The notes under the pieces are model-generated. The model saw only the letters and a list, made by a program, of their open reading frames with translations. It had not been told where the DNA came from and searched no databases. From Darksidea phi (lineage: Eukaryota; Ascomycota; Dothideomycetes; Pleosporales; Lentitheciaceae): a stretch of DNA of 64,000 nucleotides. Location: assembly GCA_030770425.1 (NCBI GenBank), contig JASJFT010000130.1, positions 62,001 to 126,000 on the forward strand. The letters run 5' to 3'. The position numbers were made by a program, and so were the translations under genes. Below are positions 54,024 to 64,000 of this stretch, one piece after another. Position 1 is the first letter of the stretch; each line of letters starts with the position of its first letter.

Positions 54024-55182
54024 ATGGCCTCCCTGATGGTGCCCTCAAGACCTGACATCGAACTTGCCGACGGTCCCTCGGACACCGTCGCCGCCCTCGC
54101 CTTCTCGCCCGCGGCTAACCACCTTGCCGTCGCGTCGTGGGACTCCAAGCTTCGCATCTACGACCTCACCCAATCGCATACTGGCCAAGGCAAAGCGTTG
54201 ATCTCGTTCGACGGTCCCGTCTTGGACTGTCAATGGCTGAAGGTACATAACGCCCCCCCGCCTCTTTTAACTAGCGGGACGGCCCGCTCACACTACCGCT
54301 ACACTTAGGATGGCCACAACGTCGTTGGCTCTAGCGTAGATAAAACGGCCCGCCTTCTGAACATAGACACCGGCGCTACACAGCAGGTCGCCGCTCATGA
54401 CGAGCCAATCAAGTGTATCCGTGCCTTTGAGGTCAACAATACTGAGATGATCGTGACTGGCTCGTGGGACAAGACCATCAAGTATTGGGACTTGCGGCAG
54501 CAAAGTCCGGCAGCCACTGTCGAGTGCAAGGAACGCGTCTACTCCATGGATGTCAAAGCCAAACTGCTTGTCGTTGCAACCGCCGATCGCTGGCTGCAGG
54601 TTGTGAACCTTGACAGCCCCACCACCATCTACAAGACTGTGCAGAGCCCCTTGAAATGGCAGACACGGGTTGTGAGCTGTTTCAACGACGCTTCTGGATA
54701 TGCCATCGGTAGCGTCGAGGGCAGGTGCGGGTTCCAATACGTCAACGACAAGGACTCCAGGTACATCATCTATTGGGGAGGCTTCGTGATCCCTCCTTCA
54801 TCTCCTTGCTGATCTATCGCATAGCCTGAATTTCACCTTCAAATGCCACCGCGACGCTCCTGTCAACGCTACTACCAAGGTCTACTCCGTCAATGCCATT
54901 TCATTTCACCCCGTCTACGGCACCTTTAGCACCGGAGGTGCAGATGGGACCTTCCATTTCTGGGACAAAGATTCGCACTCGCGATTAAAGGCATTCAAAC
55001 CTGTTGGGGGCTCCATCACCGCCTCAGCCTTCAACGCCGATGGTACCATTTTCGCTTATGGGATTGGCTATGACTGGAGCAAGGGATATAGCTTCAACAA
55101 CCCACAGTATCCTTTGAAAGTTATGCTGCATCCGGTCCAAGAAGACGAGTGTAAACCTCGCGGCTCAGTGAAGAAGAAGTAG
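54024..55182 (+). CDS. rae1: RAE1/Gle2 mRNA export factor, WD40 protein, 3 exons
   Basis: Exons are 54024-54242, 54309-54760 and 54825-55182, 342 residues. A seven-bladed WD40 propeller with very conserved family phrases: TVAALAFSPAANHLAVASWD, QQVAAHDEPIKCIRAFEV, MIVTGSWDKTIKYWDLRQQ, SPLKWQTRVVSCFNDASGYA, GSVEGRCGFQYV, NFTFKCHRD, VYSVNAISFHPVYGTFSTGG, DGTFHFWDKDSHSRLKAF and FAYGIGYDWSKGY. Rae1 (S. pombe Rae1, yeast Gle2, Aspergillus SonA) binds the nuclear pore protein Nup98 and acts in mRNA export and mitosis. It is distinguished from the paralog Bub3 by the FKCHR and YDWSKG blocks. This is a housekeeping gene and marks that the P450s around it are not an unbroken pathway block. Confidence 0.95.
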
Positions 55183-55616
55183 TATGCGAATGAGTAGTGG
55201 AAGAGACTCATGTTCGAATAAATAAAAAAAGTTGTGACTAGGATGTCTACGGCTAGGCCAAGTAATTGGGCAGCTGGAGTCTCTTTCATGAGAAAAGCGG
55301 ATACTCGCACTAGTGAAGAAATAGCGAGGCATTGTAATGTGCATGCAAGATTTCCCTTTTAATTGCTCTCTTCTGTGATTGCCGCCCACACTATTTCTCC
55401 ACCAGTGCGAGTATCCTGTTACCCCTTCTCAGGTTTTTTGCGACATCTCTTTGATATTCCTCGTCGGCCCTGTTCAATGTGCACAAGAATCACCTATTAC
55501 CACATATGCATGTCACGAGCCGTCATTCGTTCATTATGGAGATATTGAGAATTTCTTAGCATCACCATGTCCTTAACGCACCAAGCATCCGCGTCCATAT
55601 CCCAGCACAACTCCGC
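55183..55616. other. convergent intergenic region
   Basis: 434 bp of 3' flanks. A near-inverted pair of words around 55303-55312 and 55402-55411 (actcgcactagtg / caccagtgcgagt) may form a weak hairpin; no gene. Confidence 0.45.
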
Positions 55617-57160
55617 CTAAGCAGCGGCGCTGACATCCTTTCTTTTGGAGAACCTAAAATAGATGGGCAGTCGATTGGCGATATCATCAAACTCGGAGAC
55701 CATGGGAATCGTGTACGTGGGGCTCGTAATCTCAACATCATATCTCCTCAAAATACCTGCCACCAAACCGATCATTTGCTTTTCGGCAAACACCCTGCCG
55801 GGACAGTGGGTGCTCCCACCCCCGAAAGGCTTGGTGGTCTTGGCATGTCCTTCACCCTCACCACCAAGAGCCTTATCCAAGAAGCGTCGTGGATGGTAGC
55901 CATCTGGGTCGGGATGCAACTTCTCATCGAAATGCATCAGACCGCAGGGGATGGTAACGACATTCCCCTTCTGCAGACCCCATGCTCGGTCCTTGCCCAT
56001 GACCTGCGTATCGGCAATGACTTCCCGCACGGTCAGAGAGTTGTTATGCATGCGTAGTGTCTCGTGCCAGATGGAGCGAAGAAGAGGCACTTTCTGCGGA
56101 ATGATCTGGACGAGCTCGGCGGGTGCAAGGCCCTGGTAGCCCGCCGCTGTGAGCTCGTCTCTTACTTGGTCGATGAGTCCGGGCGTCTCGAGGATGTGGA
56201 GCATTGCCAGATAGCCTGTGGGCATGGAATTGAGGAGCGAGCTGCTCTTGCTGATTAGTATGTTTGGGCCAACCATAGGGATGATCGAGGTCTGAATTGT
56301 ACTTACGCAAACATGGTTCTTAGCAAGTCTGCCCCCTGCGTCATGGGACTGATGCCGTGCGAGTTCAGATACTTTGTTCTCTCCGCAATGTACGTGCTCA
56401 CGTCCTTTCTCGTGTCGATGTTTTCGATGAGATTCGCAAAAGCTAGGATCAATCTTTCACGTGCGTCGTAGGATTTGCGATATAGGAACTTGGGCGCGCG
56501 AAACATGAGGCCCCAGAACCCGTCTCTGACCATGATGGTCAAGTCGTCCAAAAGGCCGGGGTTCAATTCCAACGTCGTCTCACCATACATGGTCTGCACA
56601 GTCGCTTTGCCTTCCAGATCGACCACGGCTTTTAAGCCTGCCTCGTTGACCGCTTTGTTTGGACTGGCTTCGATTCTCTGATCCAGCTTCGTTAGCTGCT
56701 CCTCCAGTTTCGTAAAGTACTTTTCGGTAATGACTTGGTTCTTTTCCGGTTGGAGCAGCCAGTCGGTGTCGATGCGGTGCCACTCGGGCTTGATACCCCA
56801 CATCTTGTCCGCATCGCGCTTAGTGAAGCCCCAGATGGAGATGTAGATGAAGCGGACGAAACCACGGATGTGTAGCGACTTTCCCTGCTTATGTATGGCG
56901 GCCACGTCTGCTGGATCATGGAATATGTAGTGTTTGCGACCGCCAATCAGGGCGGAGAAGGGCTGCTCGTGATTCTTGTCACTGGCCCGTCGATAGAAGG
57001 ATCGCTTGTCCTTTGCAAAGGTAAAGGCGTGGCCGAAGAAGGGGATCCACGTGGGAATCTCGTTGGGCTCATTGGGAAGTCTACCCGTGCGGAATAAGAA
57101 GCGATACGCGGCTAGGAGGAGGATGGAAATGCCTCCAACGACAAGGGAAATGGCAGGCAT
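55617..57160 (-). CDS. cytochrome P450 (CYP7/CYP8-like type), 2 exons
   Basis: Exon 1 is 57160-56307, exon 2 is 56250-55617; the 56-bp intron keeps phase, 495 residues. N-terminal anchor [20 protein letters not shown], then [40 protein letters not shown] and [20 protein letters not shown]; ExxR in [40 protein letters not shown]; haem loop [20 protein letters not shown]. The I-helix region ([20 protein letters not shown]) lacks the acid-alcohol pair, as in CYP7/CYP8-type enzymes. Such fungal P450s may oxidise sterol-like or other lipophilic substrates. It resembles the dead P450 at 770-2481 in the haem region. It is divergent from the ABC transporter gene, with which it may share control. Confidence 0.92.
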
Positions 57161-57700
57161 GGTGAGAGTGTTGCAGACCGTGAAGTAGAATGTCCCAGCA
57201 AGTCGTGATTAGCATAGACTGTAGGCGTGTGCGGCCTACCTGGCTCATGACCATACACTGATTTCATATCTATCTACTGTACTCCGTGCTTTGCACGGAG
57301 CACTATACAAATCCACTGCCCGATCGAAGAGCGAACAAGCCTCCGAATAAGCCCTAGAGAGCGACTATGCACGTGATCGGAGCTCGGGGTCGCGGCCTTC
57401 TTCTTGTGCCGCTTACAAGCTACGTAGTACAGACTTGGCCTAGTGCTTCTGAGATCCATATTTCCCCGCGGCGCGGCGCAGGGAGGAAATCCTCCCCCGC
57501 GGAAGTAGTGCGCTAACGTGACAGCGCTTGCTACATGAGGCTAGCCAGAACGCGCTAGTGGAAACATAAGCTTTGGGCAAAAGTCTTGGGTGCCGCTCTG
57601 ACTCCGTTAACTCCTCATCCGTCGCCGAAACGGCTGCTTCATCTACAGTTACTTTGATGTCCGCCACTGGCAAACGGCTGTCCCCCGGATTCATGCCACA
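57161..57700. promoter_or_regulatory. divergent promoter, P450 / ABC transporter
   Basis: 540 bp between opposite ATGs, with short inverted words (cctccccc / gggaggaaatcc) near 57480. Co-regulation of the pair is inference. Confidence 0.4.
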
Positions 57701-60700
57701 ATGGCATCAAACAATGCCTTGAACATTCAGTCGTGCACCGTTCAAGACGATGACGTCTTTGGGCCTGTTGTCGCGTCTTCGTGTCGTGGCGGCTTCGACT
57801 TCACGCTGCTCTTCGAGCAAGCCATCCTCTCTTGTGGCCCTTCGGCCCTTTTTCTGCTCATCGTACCCCTCAGGATCATCTGGCTCTACGGACGCCCTAT
57901 CGTCACATCTCAGCGTCACCGAGCGCTACTAAAGAAAACTGTGAGCGCTGACCACTGTCATTACTGCCTGAAATCGCTACACATACTCATGACTTGATTA
58001 ATCTTTAGGCTGCCATAACACTCCTAGTAGCTGCTCAACTGACCTTGTTGATACTATGGGCAACGAAGCCTGCTCTGCGAACACTGGCGTCAGTCCCCTC
58101 CGCCGCTTTGTCGTTTCTATGCGCTCTGGCAATGTACCCGCTCTCCTACCTTGAGCATACCCGCGCTGTCCGGCCATCAACCGTGCTAGAAGTATATCTG
58201 ATCTTTACGCTACTACTTAACATACCACAAGCTCGCACTCTCTTTCTCCGGAGTGATGTCAATTCCATTGCCGCGCTTTACGTCGTCGCCATGGCTGCCA
58301 TGGTCCTAGTATGGTGGTTGGAGTCCCGCAAAAAGACGGCTGACCTGAAGGAACCCTATAAAGGATACCCCCCAGAAGCAATCAGCGGGGTCTGGAACAG
58401 GACGTTGTTCTTATGGCTCAATTCGCTTTTTCTCAAGGGTTTTAAGAGGTTGCTATCGCTCGATGATCTATGGGAGAATCCTCCAAATCTATCTTCTGAG
58501 AAGTTACGGGATGAGATGCAGATCACATGGGATCGACGACGTAGGTTGCTTCTTTGTTACACCCCAGAAAGATGGCCGCTGATGATATCAAGGTACGCCG
58601 GAGCGACGCTACGAATTAATCTGGGCTTGCGCAAAATGCCTTCGTTGGTCGTTACTCTCCGTTGTTCCAGCTCGACTGTGTCTGATCGGTTTCAATTACG
58701 CCCAGCCTTTCCTTATCACCCGCATGATTGACCTTGTCAGCAATCCCCAGAAGTCTGAAACATACTACTGCGACAGTCTAGGGCTCATCGCCGCAGCAGC
58801 CTTGATCTATGTTGGTGTTGCGCTGTCTACTGTGCGATACATGCATGCCCTATACCGGTCGATAACGATGCTACGGGGAGGGTTGGTGGGGCTCATTTTC
58901 AACAAGACCCTGATCTTGCGAGATGGTGTTTATGATGAATCGGCTGCCGTTACCCACATGAGTACCGACATTGACCGAATAACAACTAGCATGCAAAGCA
59001 TGAATGAGGTGTGGTCACGACTTGTTGAAGTTGCCATTGGAGTCTGGCTACTATCCATTCAACTAGGTGCCGTCTCTGTGATACCCATTCTTGTTGTTCT
59101 CTGTGAGTGAAAGAAGAATCACACTTCCCTGGCTGACCCTCCATACTGATAATCCTGCAGTATGCGCTGGTATCAATACATATGCCTCCAAGTTTGCGAG
59201 CGAAAAACAGAAGATCTGGAGCGGAAAGATCCAGACCCGTATTGCATCTACTGCTTCAATGCTGGGTGCTATGAAGAGTGTCAAGATGATGGGTCTGGCC
59301 GGGCTATTGTCGAAAAGTATCCAACGCCAGAGGGCTGAAGAGATGAAGTCTGCCGATGGTTATCGGTGGTTGGTCGTCTTAACCAATATGACCGGCTATA
59401 CTCCCCAGATTTTCGCCCCCGTATTGACCTTCGTTGCCTACGAGATCAAAGCACGCGTTCAGGGATCTGATAGTCTTTCGACGAACCAAGCTATCACGTC
59501 GCTTGCCACCATCACCCTTTTGACCACGCCAGCCTCTACCTTCTTGACGGCTATCCCCGAGACGGGCGCGGCTATTGGCTGTTTCGAACGGATCCAAAAG
59601 TTCCTTGTTGCTCCTTCGTGGGAAGATTATCGCCGGCACAACAGGCAAGAAGAAAACTCATTTAAACGGCCTTCTCGATCCGGTGCCACCGAAAGCGTCG
59701 AACTCCAATCAATTCGCAACGCCAACAGGGAGTTAGCTCCTCATAGTGCTAGTGGAGCCGACGAAGCTGCAATTGTTGTTCGCGAAGTCACAGTAAAACC
59801 TTCTCCCAGTGCTGATGCTGCCATCAGGGACATTGATATACAGTTTAAACTTGGCTCGACCACCATCATCACAGGCCCCGTCGGGTCCGGAAAAACGACC
59901 TTGATGAGGGCTGTATTAGGGGAACTTCCTTTAGAACGAGGAGAGATCTCTGTATCCTCATTGGACACGTCATACTGTGGCCAAACCCCATGGATCTTAA
60001 ATACAACTATCCGACAGAACATATGTGGTCTAAGCTCGTCTGTATCTTCCAACATCGACGAAGCGTGGTACAATTCGGTACTGCAAGCTTGCGCACTTGA
60101 CCAAGACTTGCAGCAGCTGCCAGATGGAGATCTAACTATCCCTGGAAGTCGCGGCATGACACTGTCCGGGGGGCAAAAGCAACGTGTCGCTCTCGCTCGT
60201 GCTGTCTATGCTAAACCACGCATTGTTCTTCTCGATGATGTGATAAGTGCATTGGACAACAAAACCGAGAAAGTAGTGGTTGACCGGTTGATGGGTCCAG
60301 ATGGACTCTTCCGTAAGCTTAACTCCACCGTGCTGTTGATAACTCATTCCTCTCGCCATTTCCATCTCGCAGACCACATTGTAGTACTCGGAGCCGATGG
60401 CAAGGTCGCGCAACAAGGCAACTTCGACCAACTTCGAGAACAGGAAGGTTACATCAGCAATCTAGTCCTAGGTGCTGACCAGACCAGGAGTGAAGCAAAA
60501 CCAGCAGAGAAATCTGGGCTCAAGAAGAAAAAACCTCCAATCAAAACTGTCACTGCGACGGACGTTTCGGATCTGACACGGAAGACTGGCGATATCGCTG
60601 TGTACAGATACTATTTCAAGTCTATCAGCCCTATCGGTACTTTCTGCTTCCTAGCCTCCACGGCCTTATTCGTCTTCACGCAATTCTTTCCGCAGATATG

Positions 60701-62328
60701 GCTGGTCTGGTGGACGGAAGCAAACGGCCACGAAACGGCAAAATTTATGAGCGTCTACATCATCCTTGCGGTGGCCTCGTGGATTTTCAGAGCCGGAACG
60801 CTGTGGTGGATCCTGCTCTGGATATCGCCTCGGTCTTCGATCAAACTCCATCAGATCCTATTGAATACGGCGGTGAAAGCCCCCCAGTCTTTCTACGCCA
60901 AAACGGACACCGGTGTCACATTAAACCGCTTTAGTCAGGATATTGGCTTAATCGATAGGATGTTGCCCCTGGCCTGTGGCAGGGTCGTACTAGCTGTTTT
61001 CATGATCTTTGCTCAGACCGCCTTGATTGCGCAAGGATCCAGCTACATGGCAATCGCCATCCCGTTCGTCGTCGTTGCTTTTTATGGCCTACAAAAGGTC
61101 TACCTTCTCACGTCTCGACAGCTTCGATTCTTGGACCTTGAAGCCCGAAGTCCTGTCTATACTCATTTTCTCGAATGCTTGGAAGGCTTATCTACAATAC
61201 GCGCATTCGGTTGGGCCAACGATGCTCAGATGATGGAAATCGACCGGTTAGATAGGTCCCAACGCCCATACTATCTCCTCTATTGCCTCCAGAGATGGCT
61301 CTCACTGGTCCTCGACCTAATGGTAGCCGCTGTCGGAATTGTAGTTGTCGCGTTAGCTACAAGGGTGCCTGGTCAATCGAGCGGAGCTGCTATAGGTATT
61401 GCATTGAACAACATCCTAGGTTTCAACCAATCTCTTCGAGTCCTAGTAGAGAGTTGGACCCAGCTTGAGACTTCACTTGGGGCAATTGCTCGATTGAGGA
61501 ACTTTGAGCTGACCACTCCCCCGGAAGACAAGCCCGAAGAGCGAGAAACGCCACCTGCTGCATGGCCTGACAAAGGGAGGATCGACTTCAAGGATCTGAC
61601 TGCCTCGTACGGTCCTTCGGCACCTGCTCTTCAGAACATATCTATGACTATTATGCCGGGACAGAAGGTTGGCATTTGCGGCCGCACTGGCAGGTGAGCA
61701 TTCCATGACTGCGTTCGCAGAAAATTCATCTAACCAGCGCAGCGGAAAATCTTCCCTTCTTCTGTCTCTATTTCGCCTTATCGAAATTACGGGTGGTAAA
61801 ATCGAGATCGATGGTTTAGACCTTGCTACCCTACCGCGCGAGACCGTCAGGACGCGCTTGACAGCTATCCCCCAAGACCCCTTCGTCTTATCGTCTTCAG
61901 TCCGCGAGAATGCTGATCCATCAGGTTCCTCCAAGGATGAAGCCATCATCGAATCCCTGAAAAAAGTCCAATTGTGGTCAATCATCGAGTCCCGCGGTGG
62001 GCTCGACGCGCAAATGAAAGCGCAGCCACTCTCGCACGGCCAACAACAACTTTTCTGCCTTGCACGGGCCATGTTGCGAGAAAGCAAAATCTTGGTGCTT
62101 GACGAGGCAACAAGTAATATGGATGCTGAAACAGATACACTCATGCAACGCATCATCAGGAAAGAATTTTCAGGACATACCATCGTCACGGTCGCACACA
62201 GACTCAACACCATCGAAGACAGCGACGTCGTAGCTGTCCTGGACGGTGGCAGGCTTGCAGAATTTGGTTCTCCGGTGGAGTTGTTGGCTCGTAAAGAGTC
62301 ATTGTTCAAACAGTTACACAGTGGCTGA
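57701..62328 (+). CDS. ABCC (MRP-type) full ABC transporter, 5 exons
   Basis: Exons are 57701-57940, 58009-58540, 58593-59102, 59161-61693 and 61743-62328. All phases agree; 1466 residues. Layout is TMD0-TMD1-NBD1-TMD2-NBD2. NBD1 has Walker A TGPVGSGKTTLMRAVLGEL, Q-loop YCGQTPWILNTTIRQNI, signature MTLSGGQKQRVALARAVYAK, Walker B IVLLDDVISALD. TMD2 begins with SPIGTFCFLASTALFVFTQF. NBD2 has GICGRTGSGKSSLLLSLF (split by intron 4), signature region PLSHGQQQLFCLARAMLR, Walker B ILVLDEATSNMDAE and a histidine switch VTVAHRL. The second signature is SHGQQ instead of SGGQ, common in this family. Such pumps export metabolites or conjugates and often protect the producer of a fungal toxin or antibiotic. 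Next to a PKS start and a P450, it is the likely exporter of a cluster. Confidence 0.95.
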
Positions 62329-63821
62329 AAATGGGTGATTCGGCTTGGAGTATGGTGAGACGATGCAGTGAGTGGCCAGAGTTTATTTTGGACGAGCTAT
62401 CAAATCAGATGCGAACAGGCGAGAGTACTGTTACAATGGTTTACTAGGATAATCTGTTTGCTCGCAAAAAGGGTCTTTCTAGACTGGAGTATCACAATTA
62501 TGCGACCGTGTATATAATTCCTAGTCGTAGCACGTCTGAATACCCTTCGGGAGGTCCCTTACAAAGACGTAATACAAATACATACATACATACATACATA
62601 CATACATACATACATACATACATACATACTATCACAATTATTATTGGATTGCCTTTATCTAACTGTTGCCTTCTTCGGGAATTGCTACGCGACTTCTTGG
62701 TAGATCTGGATGACCCCAAAGAAACATACGAATGTTTTAAGCTGAGGGTGAGGGAAAGTAAGGCGTGTTTACACGCGGTGCTGTACATAGCGAACACGAT
62801 ATAAATGTACAGCAGTAACTAACTAAAGTTTATAATCTATACAGCCACTACTATATAGGCTTAGGGCAGTCAGGGCGCGGGACAGAGAGTGAGGGAAAAA
62901 AATTAAGACTGTAATTATTTTTGGTACATTACTAGAAAATTTAAAATAATTCACACAATTAACGTTAAGTGTTCACAAATCCATGCAGCGTGACCTTGTC
63001 ACTTCTATGTATGACGTAATGTCTGAGGATCATATTCACATAGTAACGAAGCATTTATGATTATGCCAGACACGGAGTATGTCCAGCCATTATTTTATCT
63101 GGTTCTACGTAGCCAGAGCAAAGCAAGGATCGTTGGAGTTTGGCGAATGAGATACAGAGGAAGGATATACGAAGACGACGATTGAGTACTTGGTAGCCCC
63201 ATACTATGGCTCCATTTACCGTTGGTTTCGGGTAGGCTCTTTTCGCCAGATTTAGTTAAAAGTTCTGTTTGTCTGCTGGAAAAATTGCTTGGTGGTGGCT
63301 ACAATCTATTTGCTGTTGGGGGTATCGTAATAGATGTTATTTGCACATCTGGAAATGACACTAGCTTTTTTAGTACTCTATATCGGTCTGCGGTAATTCG
63401 AAGTATCGCAAAACGTCTGGAAACGCTAGGATAAAGGTTTGCATACTTGGCTCGTACGATGATATCCTCGATCTTCGATCTCTTCTCACGGACAGAATGA
63501 GGTTGACCTCTATTATAGATGGCTTAATTATTTTTCATAAAACTGCATCAAATGACACGTCAAGTGAATCCTTCTGAATCGGCTTCGGGGGCAATAGCTC
63601 GGGGTACAGGTATTGGGCGGTAATTGGTAAGGTAGCCAGGACCACAACGCCAATACTTAAGGTGCCACTGCTAAGAGACAATAGTACTGTGTTACTTTTG
63701 CCATACAACCCTGACGCCTCATCCTGGTTAATCTATACTCTTCTATTAGGTTGCGCTTGCGTCCGTTGTTCAATTTGTAGGCAGAGAAGTGATTCTTCTG
63801 TTCGCAAGCTTGACCTCTCTC
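62329..63821. other. 1.5-kb intergenic region before the PKS
   Basis: Contains the (CATA)n tract and an AT-rich patch (62820-62980). A plus frame at 63222-63434 (LEKLLGGGYNLFAVGGIVID) has no recognised domain. The last few hundred bases are the PKS promoter. Confidence 0.4.
62581..62629. repeat. (CATA)n microsatellite, about 12 units
   Basis: Perfect tetranucleotide run catacata..., flanked by aatacaaata; likely length-polymorphic. Confidence 0.95.
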
Positions 63822-64000
63822 ATGATGGCGAAGTCTGCCGCAGTTATTGACAAGCCATCTACTGTTAGCTTTGCAATGGTAGGGAACGCATGTGAGCAAA
63901 ATGGTGCTCATCCTGGTGATCATATGAGCGACGCGTCTGAGGGAATCCCAAACGGGGAACCTGAGAGACCACTATCCATGCCCATTGCCATCGTGGGTAT
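63822..64000 (+). CDS. type I polyketide synthase, N-terminal start only (runs off the window)
   Basis: The first 59 codons from ATG-ATG at 63822. A hydrophilic leader (NGAHPGDHMSDASEGIPNGE) leads into MPIAIVGM at the last bases, the usual opening strand of a ketosynthase domain ([E/M]PIAIVGM-x-C-R-F-P-G in highly reducing PKSs). The frame is open to the edge. It could be a PKS or PKS-NRPS; no KS active site is inside the window. The upstream ABC transporter and P450s point the same way. Its product class cannot be inferred. Confidence 0.75.
   Translation, partial: MMAKSAAVIDKPSTVSFAMVGNACEQNGAHPGDHMSDASEGIPNGEPERPLSMPIAIVG

Noticed and set aside
54288..54737. 149-codon minus frame
   Set aside because: Antisense shadow of RAE1 WD40 repeats.
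62581..62629. CRISPR-like or functional repeat array
   Set aside because: Simple tetranucleotide microsatellite without spacers.
1..64000. Assigning the window to a named furanosteroid, fusidane or restricticin pathway
   Set aside because: Some ingredients fit (ERG26-like, SDR, P450s, CYP51, hydrolase), but the signature enzymes are not all present and several parts are dead. A named product would be a guess.

Overview
The window looks like nuclear DNA of a filamentous ascomycete (Pezizomycotina). Genes are split by short GT-AG introns of about 47-80 bp. There are HET-domain genes, Pth11-type receptors and many P450s. A 9-kb AT-rich island has almost lost CpA/TpG dinucleotides, the signature of repeat-induced point mutation (RIP). 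I see no rRNA, tRNA or CRISPR. Exon limits below come from splice signals and reading phase; no transcripts were available.

Left part (1-12 kb): mostly dead specialised-metabolism genes around two live ones. Relics are the 3' end of an ERG26-like sterol dehydrogenase, a P450 whose haem cysteine codon is now serine, the N-terminal half of a second P450, a short-chain dehydrogenase (SDR) and a broken small cysteine-rich secreted protein. Intact are a SnoaL/NTF2-like protein (5.4 kb) and an intronless CYP51 paralog (6.4-7.9 kb) with Asn replacing the usual Thr/Ser of the I-helix.

12-32 kb: an intact HET-domain gene lies between diverged inverted repeats. It is followed by a P450 with a doubtful N-terminus, a Pth11-like 7-TM protein, a SAM methyltransferase divergent from an amino-acid/choline-type permease, a four-exon O-methyltransferase, a HET relic with an internal micro-inversion, and an intronless secreted tannase/feruloyl-esterase-type hydrolase.

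32-41 kb: sparse sequence, a 15-bp minisatellite, a dead MFS transporter, a second Pth11-like gene and, divergent from it, an intact FAD monooxygenase.

41.7-50.8 kb: a RIP-saturated island holding a Ty3/gypsy-type LTR element of about 7.4 kb (coding strand minus, LTRs about 428 bp) and part of another LTR.

50.8-64 kb: a 5'-truncated P450 touching the island, an intact P450, the conserved mRNA-export gene RAE1, another intact P450 divergent from a full ABCC-type ABC transporter, and at the very edge the first 59 codons of what reads as a type I polyketide synthase.

How they may work together (inference): the right side (PKS, ABC exporter, P450s, possibly the FAD monooxygenase and O-methyltransferase) has the composition of a polyketide cluster. 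The left side looks like a decayed cluster acting on sterol- or terpenoid-like substrates. The CYP51 paralog could be a self-resistance target, a redirected tailoring enzyme or an ordinary duplicate; the sequence alone cannot decide.
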